From IMG/VR virus record IMGVR_UViG_3300043419_003049, positions 1 through 20,690 of that record: a stretch of DNA of 20,690 nucleotides; one strand, written 5' to 3'. Positions 6,090 through 13,929 of the stretch are shown here, one piece after another; the first letter of the stretch is position 1, and each line of letters starts with the position of its first letter. The DNA is from a virus. The notes under the pieces were generated by a model. The model worked only from the letters and a program-made list of their open reading frames with translations. It had not been told where the DNA came from and made no database searches. Made by a program: the position numbers and the translations under genes.

Positions 6090-6955
6090 TGGCGCTGCGC
6101 ATCATCACGGCCGATGAGCGGCAGGCCGAGGAGCGCGGCGTCAAGGCCGCCATCCTCGGCAAGCCGGGTATGGGCAAGACCTGGCTGCTCAACACCGCCT
6201 GCCCAGTGACCACGCTCTTCATGGATCTGGAGGCAGGCGACCTCGCCGTGAAGGACTGGCCCGGCGCCTCGATCCGCCCACGCACCTGGGAGGACTGCCG
6301 CGACCTGGCGCTGTTCCTCGCCGGCCCGAACCCCGCGCTGCGCGACGACCAGCCCTATTCCGCGGCCCAGCATGCGCGAGTGGTTCGGGAATACGGCGAT
6401 CCGGCGCGCATGGACCACTACGTCACGCTGTTCATCGACAGCATCACCGTGGCGGGGCGGCTCTGCTTCCAGTGGTGCCGCGGCCAGCCCGAGGCGTTCG
6501 CCGAGCGCACCGGCAAGCCTGACGTGCGCGGCGCCTACGGCCTGCATGGGCGCGAGATGATCGCATGGCTCACGCATCTGCAGCACGCCCGCGGCCGCAA
6601 CGTGATCTTCGTCGGGATCCTCGACGAGAAGCTCGACGACTTCAATCGCCGCGTCTTCAGCCTGCAGATCGAGGGCAGCAAAACTAGCCTCGAACTGCCC
6701 GGCATCGTCGATGAAGTGCTGACGCTGGCGGAGATCAAGGACCAGGGCGGCCAGCCGTTCCGGGCGCTGGTCTGCCAGACGCTGAACCCCTGGGGCTACC
6801 CGGCGAAGGACCGCAGCGGCCGGCTCGACCTGCTGGAGCCACCGGACCTCAGCCGCCTTTTCGCGAAGATTCGCGGCGCAGCAGCACCCACCGCAGCGCC
6901 ATCCGCGCTGCCCGCACCGCTGATCACCGCCACCACCGACACCCCCGCCACCTGA
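6089..6955 (+). CDS. Sak4-type RecA-like ATPase (AAA_24), probable recombinase
   Basis: A 288-aa P-loop ATPase. The Walker A motif GKPGMGKT is at residues 24-31 and the Walker B-like TLFIDSIT at 113-120 (D117). MDLEAGD (45-51) matches the conserved acidic turn after strand 2 in this family. The short RecA core with no extra domains, placed before a probable ssDNA-binding protein, fits phage Sak4/AAA_24 proteins, which promote single-strand annealing or strand exchange with an SSB partner. The C-terminal 25 residues are Ala/Pro/Thr-rich and probably disordered. A packaging or other AAA role is less likely in this context. Confidence 0.85.
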   Translation: MALRIITADERQAEERGVKAAILGKPGMGKTWLLNTACPVTTLFMDLEAGDLAVKDWPGASIRPRTWEDCRDLALFLAGPNPALRDDQPYSAAQHARVVREYGDPARMDHYVTLFIDSITVAGRLCFQWCRGQPEAFAERTGKPDVRGAYGLHGREMIAWLTHLQHARGRNVIFVGILDEKLDDFNRRVFSLQIEGSKTSLELPGIVDEVLTLAEIKDQGGQPFRALVCQTLNPWGYPAKDRSGRLDLLEPPDLSRLFAKIRGAAAPTAAPSALPAPLITATTDTPAT

Positions 6956-6971
6956 CCGGAGGAGAAGCAAC

Positions 6972-7640
6972 ATGGCTTCCTGGAACGACTACAACGACGC
7001 CCAGTCGAACCCGAACCTGATCCCCAAGGGGACGACGGCGAAGGTCCGCCTCACCATCCGCCCCGGCGGCTTCGATGACCCGAGCCAGGGCTGGACCGGC
7101 GGCTACGCCACGCGCGGCAGCACCGGCGCCGTCTATCTGAATGGCGAGTTCACCGTGCTGGAGGGGCCCTACGCCAAGCGGAAGATCTTCACGCTGATCG
7201 GGCTCTACAGCCCGAAGGGGCCGGAGTGGGCGGGGATGGGCCGCAGCTTCCTGCGCGGGATGCTGAACTCCGCCCGCGGTATCTCCGACAAGGATGTCTC
7301 GCCCCAGGCGCAGGCGGCGCGCCGCATCGGCGGCTTCGCGGATCTCGATGGCCTCGAGTTCGTCGCGAAGATCGAGCACGGCACGGATGCTGGCGGTGAG
7401 ACCAAGAACGAAATCCGCATGGCGGTGACGCCGGACCATCGCGATTACGCGCAGGCGATGGGACGGATCGCTGCGCCGGCCGGATACGCACCGCCGGCCT
7501 ATGCCCCGCCGGCACAGGGCTACGCCCCGCCCGCGCACACGGCGCCGCCCGCCGCGCCTGCCATCCAACAGGGCGCCTTCCCGGCCTCGACGCAGCAGCC
7601 CGCGGCCGGTGCGGATCCGCGTCCCACCTGGGCGCGCTGA
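6972..7640 (+). CDS. Probable phage single-stranded DNA-binding protein
   Basis: A 222-aa protein with a strong GGAGGAGAA ribosome binding site. Residues 1-160 look like a beta-rich domain (TTAKVRLTIRPGGF, VYLNGEFTVLEGPY, RKIFTLIGLYSPKG, LEFVAKIEHG), comparable with DUF669-like phage SSB substitutes. The tail from 165 is Pro/Ala-rich, with three YAPPA units at 172, 177 and 184. It lacks the acidic C-terminal tip of bacterial SSB, ending PRPTWAR. Position directly after the Sak4-type ATPase supports an SSB role. The assignment is by fold pattern and context rather than a signature motif. Confidence 0.65.
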   Translation: MASWNDYNDAQSNPNLIPKGTTAKVRLTIRPGGFDDPSQGWTGGYATRGSTGAVYLNGEFTVLEGPYAKRKIFTLIGLYSPKGPEWAGMGRSFLRGMLNSARGISDKDVSPQAQAARRIGGFADLDGLEFVAKIEHGTDAGGETKNEIRMAVTPDHRDYAQAMGRIAAPAGYAPPAYAPPAQGYAPPAHTAPPAAPAIQQGAFPASTQQPAAGADPRPTWAR

Positions 7641-7657
7641 GGGAGGGTCGCACGGGC

Positions 7658-9334
7658 ATGATGCTCCGCCCCCGCCAGAAGCTCTTCGTCGAGCGCAGCC
7701 TGCGTGCGCTCGACCAGCACGGCAACACGCTCGGCGTCGCCCCGACCGGCGCCGGCAAGACGATAATGCTGTCGGCGGCGGTGGGGGAGCATATCGGCAG
7801 CAGCGCCGCCAAGGCGGCGGTCCTGGCGCATCGGGATGAGCTGACGGCGCAGAACCTGACAAAGTTCCGGCGCGTGAACCCGGGCATCTCCACATCGGTG
7901 GTAGATGCCGGCCAGAAGTCCTGGGGCGGCCAGGTCACCTTCGCCATGGTACCGACCCTGACCCGGCAGGCGAATCTCGAGGCGATGCCGGCGCTCGACC
8001 TGCTGGTGATCGACGAGGCGCACCACGCCGTCGCCGACAGCTATCGCCGCATCATCGATCGGGCGCTGCAGCGCAATCCTGACTGCCGCATCTATGGCGT
8101 CACCGCCACGCCGAACCGCGGCGACAAGATCGGGCTGCGCCAGGTCTTCTCCAACGTCGCCGACCAGATCCGGCTCGGCGAGCTGATCGCCTCCGGCCAC
8201 CTGGTGCCGCCCCGCACCTTCATCATCGACGTCGGTGTGCAGGACGAGCTGCGCGCGGTCCGGCGCAGCGGCGATGACTTCGACATGGGCGAGGTCGCTC
8301 GCGTCATGGACACGGTGCCGGTCACCGATGCCGTGGTGAAGCACTGGCAGGAGAAGGCCGACGGCCGCCAGACCGTGGCCTTCTGCTCGACCATCGCCCA
8401 TGCCGAGCATGTCGCCGCAGCCTTCAACGCCGCCGGCGTCCCCGCCGTCATGGTCACCGGCGACATGCCGGACAACGAACGACGCTCCGTCCTGGCCGCC
8501 TATGCCAGGGGCGAGGCGCGCATCGTCGTCAATGTCGCGGTGCTGACCGAAGGCTGGGACCACCCGCCTACCTCCTGCGTCGTGCTTCTGCGGCCCAGTT
8601 CCTTCAAATGCACCATGATCCAGATGGTCGGGCGCGGACTGCGCACCGTCGATCCGGTCGAGCATCCCGGCATCGTCAAGCGCGACTGCATCGTGCTCGA
8701 CTTCGGCACCTCGTCGCAGATCCATGGCTGCCTAGAACAGGATGTCGATCTCGACAGCCATCCCGGCGAGGGCGAGCCGCCCACCAAGACCTGCCCCTCC
8801 TGCGAGGCCGAAGTGCCGATCGCAGTGATGGAGTGCCCCATCTGCGGGCACGCCTTCGAACCCCGTGGGCGCGAGACGGCGTCGCTCACCGACTTCATCA
8901 TGACGGAGATCGATCTCCTTCGGCGCTCGGCCTTCCAGTGGTGCGACCTGTTCGGCGACGACGCCGCGCTGCTGGCCAATGGCTTCAACGGCTGGGCGGG
9001 CATCTTCTTCCTGAACGGGGCCTGGCACGCGGTCGGCGGGGCGAAGGAGGAGCGGCCGCGCCTGCTATCCATCGGGGAGCGGCTGGTGGCGCTGGCTGCA
9101 GCGGACGACTGGCTGAACACCTACGAGACGGACGAGAGCGCCCATAAGAGCCGGCGCTGGCTCCGCGAGCCGCCGACCGAGCGCCAGCTGATCCATCTGC
9201 CACCGGCGGCACGGGCCGATCTCGGCATGACGCGCTACCAGGCCTCGGCGCTGCTGACCTTCAAGTTCAACCGCCAGGCCATCCAGCACCTCGTGCGCAG
9301 CGCTCAGCCCGCAGCGCTGGGGGAGGCCGCATGA
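7658..9334 (+). CDS. SF2 DEAH-type helicase with C-terminal zinc finger
   Basis: A 558-aa superfamily 2 helicase. Motifs in order: Walker A APTGAGKT (28-35), DEAH (119-122) in LLVIDEAHHA, VTATP (148-152), and motif VI QMVGRGLRT (322-330). A four-cysteine zinc knuckle follows (C379, C382, C393, C396; CPSC and CPIC pairs). The C-terminal 150 residues are specific to this protein and of unknown fold. It resembles phage RecG/RadD-like ATP-dependent helicases used in replication or recombination. Two adjacent ATGs (7658, 7661) follow GAGGGAGGG. It would load or remodel DNA with the neighbouring ATPase and nuclease (inference). Confidence 0.93.
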   Translation: MMLRPRQKLFVERSLRALDQHGNTLGVAPTGAGKTIMLSAAVGEHIGSSAAKAAVLAHRDELTAQNLTKFRRVNPGISTSVVDAGQKSWGGQVTFAMVPTLTRQANLEAMPALDLLVIDEAHHAVADSYRRIIDRALQRNPDCRIYGVTATPNRGDKIGLRQVFSNVADQIRLGELIASGHLVPPRTFIIDVGVQDELRAVRRSGDDFDMGEVARVMDTVPVTDAVVKHWQEKADGRQTVAFCSTIAHAEHVAAAFNAAGVPAVMVTGDMPDNERRSVLAAYARGEARIVVNVAVLTEGWDHPPTSCVVLLRPSSFKCTMIQMVGRGLRTVDPVEHPGIVKRDCIVLDFGTSSQIHGCLEQDVDLDSHPGEGEPPTKTCPSCEAEVPIAVMECPICGHAFEPRGRETASLTDFIMTEIDLLRRSAFQWCDLFGDDAALLANGFNGWAGIFFLNGAWHAVGGAKEERPRLLSIGERLVALAAADDWLNTYETDESAHKSRRWLREPPTERQLIHLPPAARADLGMTRYQASALLTFKFNRQAIQHLVRSAQPAALGEAA

Positions 9335-9337
9335 TCG

Positions 9338-9709
9338 ATGGCCCGCTCCCCGGAACCGCCCTGCGCCGTCTGCTCCCGCCCGGCGCGTGGGTTTGGCTGG
9401 TTCGACCCTGTGCCGCGGACGAAGCCGCGGCCCTCGGTCTGCTTCTGCTGCATCGCCTGCCAGGGCTTCTGGTCGCGCTTGGCCGGGAGGTCGTCCGCGA
9501 TGGTTGACCTCACCGAGCAGGAGAAGGCCGCGATGCGCGCGGCCATGCGCCGCGTCGCGGAGACGATGGCCGAGATCGGTTGGGGCGCCCGCTTCCAGGA
9601 TCTGAGCGAGGCGCAGGTGCTGACGCTGATCGAGGTCGCGGTCGGCGGCTTCCAGGACGCCATGCAGGCGATCGCCCGGCAGGACGCGGCGGCGGAGGTA
9701 CCCTTTTGA
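9338..9709 (+). CDS. DUF6511 zinc-binding protein
   Basis: A 123-aa protein with an N-terminal cysteine cluster: C9-x2-C12 followed by RGFGWFDP, then C35, C37, C38 and C41, ending in CQGFW. The C-terminal half is helical (LTEQEKAAMRAAMRR, EAQVLTLIEVAVGGFQDAM). This matches DUF6511 as I know it from alphaproteobacterial phages. It is probably a small zinc-binding adaptor of the replication complex; the function is unknown. The start lies 3 bp after the helicase stop, and its own stop overlaps the nuclease start (TGATG). Confidence 0.85.
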   Translation: MARSPEPPCAVCSRPARGFGWFDPVPRTKPRPSVCFCCIACQGFWSRLAGRSSAMVDLTEQEKAAMRAAMRRVAETMAEIGWGARFQDLSEAQVLTLIEVAVGGFQDAMQAIARQDAAAEVPF

Positions 9710-10476
9710 TGCTCGACTTCAACAGCCGCAGCCAGACCTCGGCACATGTGAATGCCGCCATCGACGCGGCGCTGGTCGCCACCAATCAGGCGGCGCCGCC
9801 ACGCAGCTACCTGGGCGGGTCGCGCCTCGGCCATGCCTGCGAGCGGGCGCTGCAATTCGAGTTCGTGAAGGCTCCGAAGGACGAAGGCGCCGACTTCGAC
9901 GGACGGCTACTGCGGATCTTCGGGATTGGCCACGCGCTGGAGGACGTCGCTGTCGCCTGGCTCCGCCGTGCTGGCTTCGATCTCTACACCCGTCGTGGCG
10001 GTGGCGAGCATGGCGAGCAGTTCGGCTTCTCGGTCGCCGGTGGTCGTATCCGCGGCCATGTGGATGGCGTCATCGCCAGCGGCCCGACCATCCCTGGCAT
10101 GGCGTTCCCGGCGCTGTGGGAATGCAAGACCATGAACGCCAAGGCCTGGCGCGAGACAGCCAGCAAGGGCGTGGCGGCCAGCAAGCCGATCTATGCGGCG
10201 CAGATCGCGGTCTACCAGGCCTACATGGACGCCAGTGTCCCGGGCGTGGCGGACAATCCGGCGCTGTTCACCGCCATCAACAAGGACACGGCGGAGCTGC
10301 ACCACGAGCTGGTGCCGTTCAACGCCGAGCTGGCGCAGCGCATGTCGGACCGGGCCGTTCGGATCCTGGCCGCGACGGATGCCGGTGAGTTGCTGCCCCG
10401 CGTTGCCGCCCAGGCCGAGCATTTCGAGTGCCGCTTCTGCCCCTGGGCAAAGCGCTGCTGGGCGCTGCCGCGATGA
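9709..10476 (+). CDS. Cas4-like PD-(D/E)XK nuclease with probable Fe-S cluster
   Basis: A 255-aa nuclease of the RecB/Cas4 group. Visible motifs: H75 in FGIGHALED, D119 in GHVDGVI, E138-x-K140 in LWECKTM, and Q165/Y169 in AAQIAVYQAY, the usual order of the PD-(D/E)XK active site. C44 (GHACERALQ) plus C241-x2-C244-x5-C250 match the four-cysteine iron-sulphur pattern of Cas4 and AddB-type nucleases. There is no CRISPR array or other cas gene nearby. In this operon it would resect ends to feed the Sak4-type ATPase (inference). The stop overlaps the primase-helicase start (ATGA). Confidence 0.88.
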   Translation: MLDFNSRSQTSAHVNAAIDAALVATNQAAPPRSYLGGSRLGHACERALQFEFVKAPKDEGADFDGRLLRIFGIGHALEDVAVAWLRRAGFDLYTRRGGGEHGEQFGFSVAGGRIRGHVDGVIASGPTIPGMAFPALWECKTMNAKAWRETASKGVAASKPIYAAQIAVYQAYMDASVPGVADNPALFTAINKDTAELHHELVPFNAELAQRMSDRAVRILAATDAGELLPRVAAQAEHFECRFCPWAKRCWALPR

Positions 10477-12845
10477 GCCTCTGGACGGACTTCAACGATG
10501 CGACGCCGCTGCCGGATGATGGCGTGAGCGACCTTCCCGTCGCTGGGCAGTCGATGCCGGCGGCGCCGCGGCCCATCGCGCCGGACATCGAGCAGATCGC
10601 CACCTTCCTCGAGGTGGTGTTCGGCTATTGCGACGGGCTGATCCCCGTCCGCGGCTTCGTCGACCAGGGCCAGGGGCTCGACACCAAGCCGCACAACATT
10701 TGGGTCCCGGCCGACCGGCACGCCGCCGCATCCCTCAGCGCTTATGCCACCTGGGCCGCGCGCGAAGGCAGCGCGGTCTATGTCATCCCCGGCACCGTCG
10801 CCGAGCAGGGCCAGGCGCGCGCCGAGCATGTGCTGCAGATGCAGACGTTGGTGGTCGATCTCGACGCCGGCGATATCGCCGCCAAGCTGGCGCATCTGGT
10901 CCACCACCTGGGCGCGCCCACCCTCCTGGTCGAAAGCGGCGGCCGCACCGCCGAGGGCGTCGCCAAGCTGCACGCCTGGTGGCGGCTGACGGAGCCGGCA
11001 GAGGGCGAGGATCTGGCGCGGGTCTGCGCGCTGCGCGGGGAGATCGCCGAGAAGGTCGGTGGCGATCTGCACTTCCGATCTGCCCACCAGCCCATTCGCG
11101 TGCCCGGCACTGTCCACCAGAAGCATGGCGTCCAGCGCCGCGTCACCATCCGGGAGCACCACCCCCGGGTCGAGGTCGAGCTACCCGACTTCGCCGCGGC
11201 GGTCGCGGCCATGCCCACCATGCCCGGCCTGGGGGCGCCCATAGCCACCCCTGGCGCCACCCGCCCCGGCCTCGATGCCATCCTGACCACGCCGGTGCGG
11301 GAGGGCGCCCAGGACGCCTGGACGCGCTTCCAGGGCGCCAGCGCGGCCATCGGCCACTTCGTCCGCATGGTCCACGAGGGCCGCCTGACTGGCGACGAGG
11401 GCTGGCAGGCCATCTGCCAGTACAACGCCGCCTGCCTGCGCCCGGAATGGCCGCTGGACCGCCTCAAGGTCGAGGCGGACAGCATCTGGGCGTTGCATGT
11501 CGACCGCAACGGGCCGCCCCTGCTGCGGGCCACGGCTGCGCCGCCCAGCGCCATCGCCGCGCACACACTGGGCGCGCTGCTCGACGACACCTCACCGATG
11601 CCGGACGATCTGATCGGGCCGCGCCTGCTAACCCCGGGCGGGATGCTGGTGCTCGGCGGCGCGCCGAAGGTTGGCAAATCCGACTTCCTGATCAGCCTGC
11701 TGGTGCACGCCGCGGCCGGCGCGCCGTTTCTGCGCTTCACAGCTCGACGCCCGCTGCGCGTGTTCTATCTCCAGGCCGAGATCCAGTACCACTACCTGCG
11801 GGAGCGGCTGCAGCAGCTGCGGCTCGATCCCGCGATCGTGGCCCGCGCCCGCGACACCCTCATTGTCACCCCGAAGCTGCGCATGCTGCTCGACGAGCAG
11901 GGCCTCCCACTGGTGGCCGCGGCCGTCCACACCGCTTTCCCCGATGCGCCACCGGACATCATCTGCATCGATCCCATCCGCAACCTCTTCGACGGCGGGC
12001 CCGCAGGCGGAGGGGAGAATGACAACGCGGCGATGATGTTCTTCCTGCAGGGGCGGGTCGAAGCACTGCGGGACCAAGTCGCCCCTGAGGCGGGCATCAT
12101 CCTCGCCCACCATACGAAGAAGCTCAGCAAGCAGCAGGTGAAGGACGATCCCTTCCTGTCGCTCTCCGGCGCCAGCGCGCTGCGCGGCTACTACACATCC
12201 GGCGCCATCCTGTTCCGCCCTGATGAGGAGCGGACCGAACGCGAGCTGCATGTCGAGCTGCGCAACGGGCCCGGCCTCGAGCCGATGCTGGTCGACAAGC
12301 GCGGCGGCGCCTGGGTCGAGATCGACCGCCGCGGCGAGCGCCTGGTCAGGCAGGACATCGGGCGCAAGCTCGATGCCGAAAGGCTGCGCAAGCAGGATGT
12401 GATCCTCGGCATCCTGCTCGATGAGGCAGCTGAAGGCCGACTCTATTCCACCATGCAGCTGGCGGAGAAATTTGAGAACAAAGTCGGGCTCGGCAGCAAG
12501 CACACGATCCGCGAGCGGTTGAGCGTGCTCGCCACAAAGGGCTTCGTGAAGTTCCGCCGTGACGGCACCGAATTCGGCCTCGGGGTCGTGCGGTCGCGCT
12601 TCGGGTACCTCTGCGTGGAGGGCATGACCTTCGGCCCAGAGGTGGAGACCGTGGATCCGCAGACTGGCGAGGTGACCACCAGCACCCGCCGCGTCCTGCC
12701 CAGCCACTTCAAATGCCCCCAGTCCGGCAACTGCCTGGACGTCGAAAATCCGGAGGTGTGGGTCTACCCGGAAGGCGTCCTGGACGACCTAACTCCTGAG
12801 GAGTTAGGCCTAACTCCTCACTCCTCCCAGAAAACAACGTCATGA
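10473..12845 (+). CDS. Primase-helicase fusion replication protein
   Basis: A 790-aa protein with two functional parts. Residues about 40-240 resemble an archaeo-eukaryotic-type primase of the RepB/phage class: VVDLDAGD (127-134) carries the acidic pair, and SGGRTAEGVAKLHAWWRL (155-172) follows. A PriCT-like helical linker (about 290-345) comes next. Residues about 375-620 are a RepA/AAA_25 RecA-fold ATPase with Walker A GAPKVGKS (396-403), Walker B DIICIDP (495-501) and ILAHHTKK (543-550). A winged-helix-like region lies at about 650-705. It is likely the replication initiator/primase-helicase. Its last codons overlap the 10-bp repeat array, so a candidate origin lies at its 3' end. The start overlaps the nuclease stop (ATGA). 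Confidence 0.85.
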   Translation: MSLWTDFNDATPLPDDGVSDLPVAGQSMPAAPRPIAPDIEQIATFLEVVFGYCDGLIPVRGFVDQGQGLDTKPHNIWVPADRHAAASLSAYATWAAREGSAVYVIPGTVAEQGQARAEHVLQMQTLVVDLDAGDIAAKLAHLVHHLGAPTLLVESGGRTAEGVAKLHAWWRLTEPAEGEDLARVCALRGEIAEKVGGDLHFRSAHQPIRVPGTVHQKHGVQRRVTIREHHPRVEVELPDFAAAVAAMPTMPGLGAPIATPGATRPGLDAILTTPVREGAQDAWTRFQGASAAIGHFVRMVHEGRLTGDEGWQAICQYNAACLRPEWPLDRLKVEADSIWALHVDRNGPPLLRATAAPPSAIAAHTLGALLDDTSPMPDDLIGPRLLTPGGMLVLGGAPKVGKSDFLISLLVHAAAGAPFLRFTARRPLRVFYLQAEIQYHYLRERLQQLRLDPAIVARARDTLIVTPKLRMLLDEQGLPLVAAAVHTAFPDAPPDIICIDPIRNLFDGGPAGGGENDNAAMMFFLQGRVEALRDQVAPEAGIILAHHTKKLSKQQVKDDPFLSLSGASALRGYYTSGAILFRPDEERTERELHVELRNGPGLEPMLVDKRGGAWVEIDRRGERLVRQDIGRKLDAERLRKQDVILGILLDEAAEGRLYSTMQLAEKFENKVGLGSKHTIRERLSVLATKGFVKFRRDGTEFGLGVVRSRFGYLCVEGMTFGPEVETVDPQTGEVTTSTRRVLPSHFKCPQSGNCLDVENPEVWVYPEGVLDDLTPEELGLTPHSSQKTTS

Positions 12846-12957
12846 ATTCAATGGCTTGGGAGGACAGAGGAGTTAGGTCCCTAACTCCTCCAATTTCCGA
12901 CCTAACTCCTCTTTTTGGTCGTTATTTCAACAGGTTGTGCCTGTTGGAGGAGTTAGG
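12788..12957. repeat. Seven-copy CCTAACTCCT repeat array, candidate replication origin
   Basis: CCTAACTCCT occurs exactly seven times in 170 bp: plus strand at 12788, 12809, 12880 and 12901; minus strand at 12799-12808, 12868-12877 and 12948-12957. Six copies extend to CCTAACTCCTC. Neighbouring starts are 11, 10, 59, 12, 21 and 47 bp apart, mostly near whole helical turns. Copies 1-2, 2-3 and 4-5 form near-perfect palindromes. The patch 12891-12946 is about 43% GC by hand count, against about 70% around it. The pattern resembles initiator-binding iterons beside an AT-rich unwinding region, following the primase-helicase gene. A multi-site operator is the alternative. Confidence 0.65.
12928..12946. 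repeat. 7-bp hairpin inside the repeat array
   Basis: CAACAGG (12928-12934), loop TTGTG, CCTGTTG (12940-12946). It is a perfect dyad between the sixth and seventh 10-bp repeats, preceded by an AT-rich run (TTTTTGGTCGTTATTT). It could be a priming or initiation hairpin, or an RNA structure in the leader of the resolvase gene. Confidence 0.55.
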
Positions 12958-12966
12958 TGTTTCATC

Positions 12967-13013
12967 CACCCCCTACGGGGGTGTGCGTGCGCGCCTCAAC
13001 GGCGCGCGCACAC
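12967..13013 (+). terminator. Two adjacent strong hairpins after the repeat array
   Basis: The first hairpin is CACCCCC (12967-12973), TAC, GGGGGTG (12977-12983). The second has an inner stem GCGCGCC (12989-12995), TCAAC, GGCGCGC (13001-13007), with flanking GTGTGC/GCACAC extending it to 12981-13013. They share bases at 12981-12983, so the two stems compete. No U tract follows. Either they end replication-operon transcription, or they belong to the candidate origin. The remaining gap to 13153 shows nothing clear except the ribosome binding site. Confidence 0.45.
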
Positions 13014-13153
13014 CGCACCTCCGGCGACCGGGTTGGGCGCGTGGACCACCCCCGCCAGGGACAGCCCACCCGATGCCGGACAGCGACGGCGAGCTCCGCC
13101 AAGAACCGCGCCGTCGCCGCCCTCACCACGATCATCCCCTCTCGGAGACCACC

Positions 13154-13702
13154 ATGGTACCCGCGACTCTCATCATGCCCGCCGCGCATGCAAGCGGCCC
13201 ACCGATCATCGCCCCGCCACCGCCTGCCATCGCGCAACACGCTGTGCTCGGCCTCGATCTCGGCACCACCACCGGATGGGCGCTGCGCGGCCACCACGGC
13301 GGCATCACCTCGGGGACCATGACGTTCCGCCCCAGCCGCTTCGAGGGCGGCGGGATGCGCTTTCTGCGCTTCCGCGGATGGCTGGCGGAGGTCGCTGGCC
13401 TGTCGGGCGGCGTGGCGCGGATCGTGTTCGAGGAAGTCCGCGCCCATGCCGGCACCGACGCGGCGCACATCTACGGCGGCTTCCTCGGCATGCTCACCGC
13501 TTGGTGCGAGGAGCACGACGTCCCCTACGAGGGCGTTCCGGTCGGCACGATCAAGCGCTACGCCACCGGCAAGGGGAACGCCGACAAGGCAGCGATGATC
13601 ACGGCCATCCGAGCCCGTGGCTTCGCGCCGGCCGACGACAACGAGGCCGATGCCATCGCCCTGCTGCTCTGGGCCACCGACCCCACGGGAGGCCGCGCAT
13701 GA
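13154..13702 (+). CDS. RuvC-like Holliday junction resolvase
   Basis: A 182-aa RNase H-fold endonuclease like RuvC. Acidic active-site positions are visible: D35 in LGLDLGTTTGWAL, E93/E94 in IVFEEVRAH, and the DDNEADAIAL block (161-170) with D162 and D166. GTIKRYATGKGNADK (131-145) matches the conserved DNA-contact segment of phage RuvC-like enzymes. It would resolve branched intermediates from recombination or replication. The start is set at 13154, where GGAGACCACC precedes the ATG and the domain begins soon after. The reading frame is open back to 12842, but that part is encoded by the repeat array and looks non-coding. Confidence 0.9.
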   Translation: MVPATLIMPAAHASGPPIIAPPPPAIAQHAVLGLDLGTTTGWALRGHHGGITSGTMTFRPSRFEGGGMRFLRFRGWLAEVAGLSGGVARIVFEEVRAHAGTDAAHIYGGFLGMLTAWCEEHDVPYEGVPVGTIKRYATGKGNADKAAMITAIRARGFAPADDNEADAIALLLWATDPTGGRA

Positions 13703-13929
13703 GCCTACATGGCGCACCGCTGCCGCCCCGCTCCTGCCTCAACCGCGGCACGCGCAGCCCGATCAACGACAGCGAGGTGAACGCCATGCGCGCCGCCGCG
13801 TGGCATCGGCACGGCGTGGCCGCGCTGCCTGTCGCCGACATCACGGACGACTGGCTACGCCAGGCCATCACCAACGAGGCCAACCGACGCTGGGGGCGTC
13901 GTCACGGGGAGAGCCACCATGGCCGGTAA
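13699..13929 (+). CDS. Small conserved protein of unknown function, 76 aa
   Basis: The ATG at 13699 overlaps the resolvase stop (ATGA). An alternative start is ATG 13786, preceded by GAGGTG, giving a 47-aa product that begins at the most convincing part. The recognisable stretch is MRAAAWHRHGVAALPVADI followed by TDDWLRQAITNEANRRWGRR, which I recall in similar form from small phage proteins of alphaproteobacteria. Helical and basic at its end; no catalytic motif. The 3' end overlaps the next gene by 11 bp. Confidence 0.65.
   Translation: MSLHGAPLPPRSCLNRGTRSPINDSEVNAMRAAAWHRHGVAALPVADITDDWLRQAITNEANRRWGRRHGESHHGR

Noticed and set aside
9331-9507. 58-aa frame starting by ATGA overlap with the helicase stop
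   Set aside because: It is in a different frame from the DUF6511 gene at 9338-9709, whose cysteine pattern and C-terminal helices are clearly protein-like; both cannot be the main product, and the 58-aa frame has no recognisable motif.
10628-12022. 464-aa open frame on the plus strand inside the primase-helicase gene
   Set aside because: It is rich in Arg, Pro and His with no domain, typical of a shadow frame in high-GC DNA; the primase-helicase frame carries the Walker motifs.
12788-12957. CRISPR array reading of the repeat cluster
   Set aside because: Repeats are only 10-11 bp, alternate in orientation and have irregular gaps; the Cas4-like nuclease has no other cas genes nearby.
12842-13153. 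In-frame N-terminal extension of the RuvC-like gene from an ATGA overlap
   Set aside because: The extension is encoded by the repeat array and hairpins, reads as low-complexity Pro/Arg sequence, and lacks the good ribosome binding site seen at 13154.
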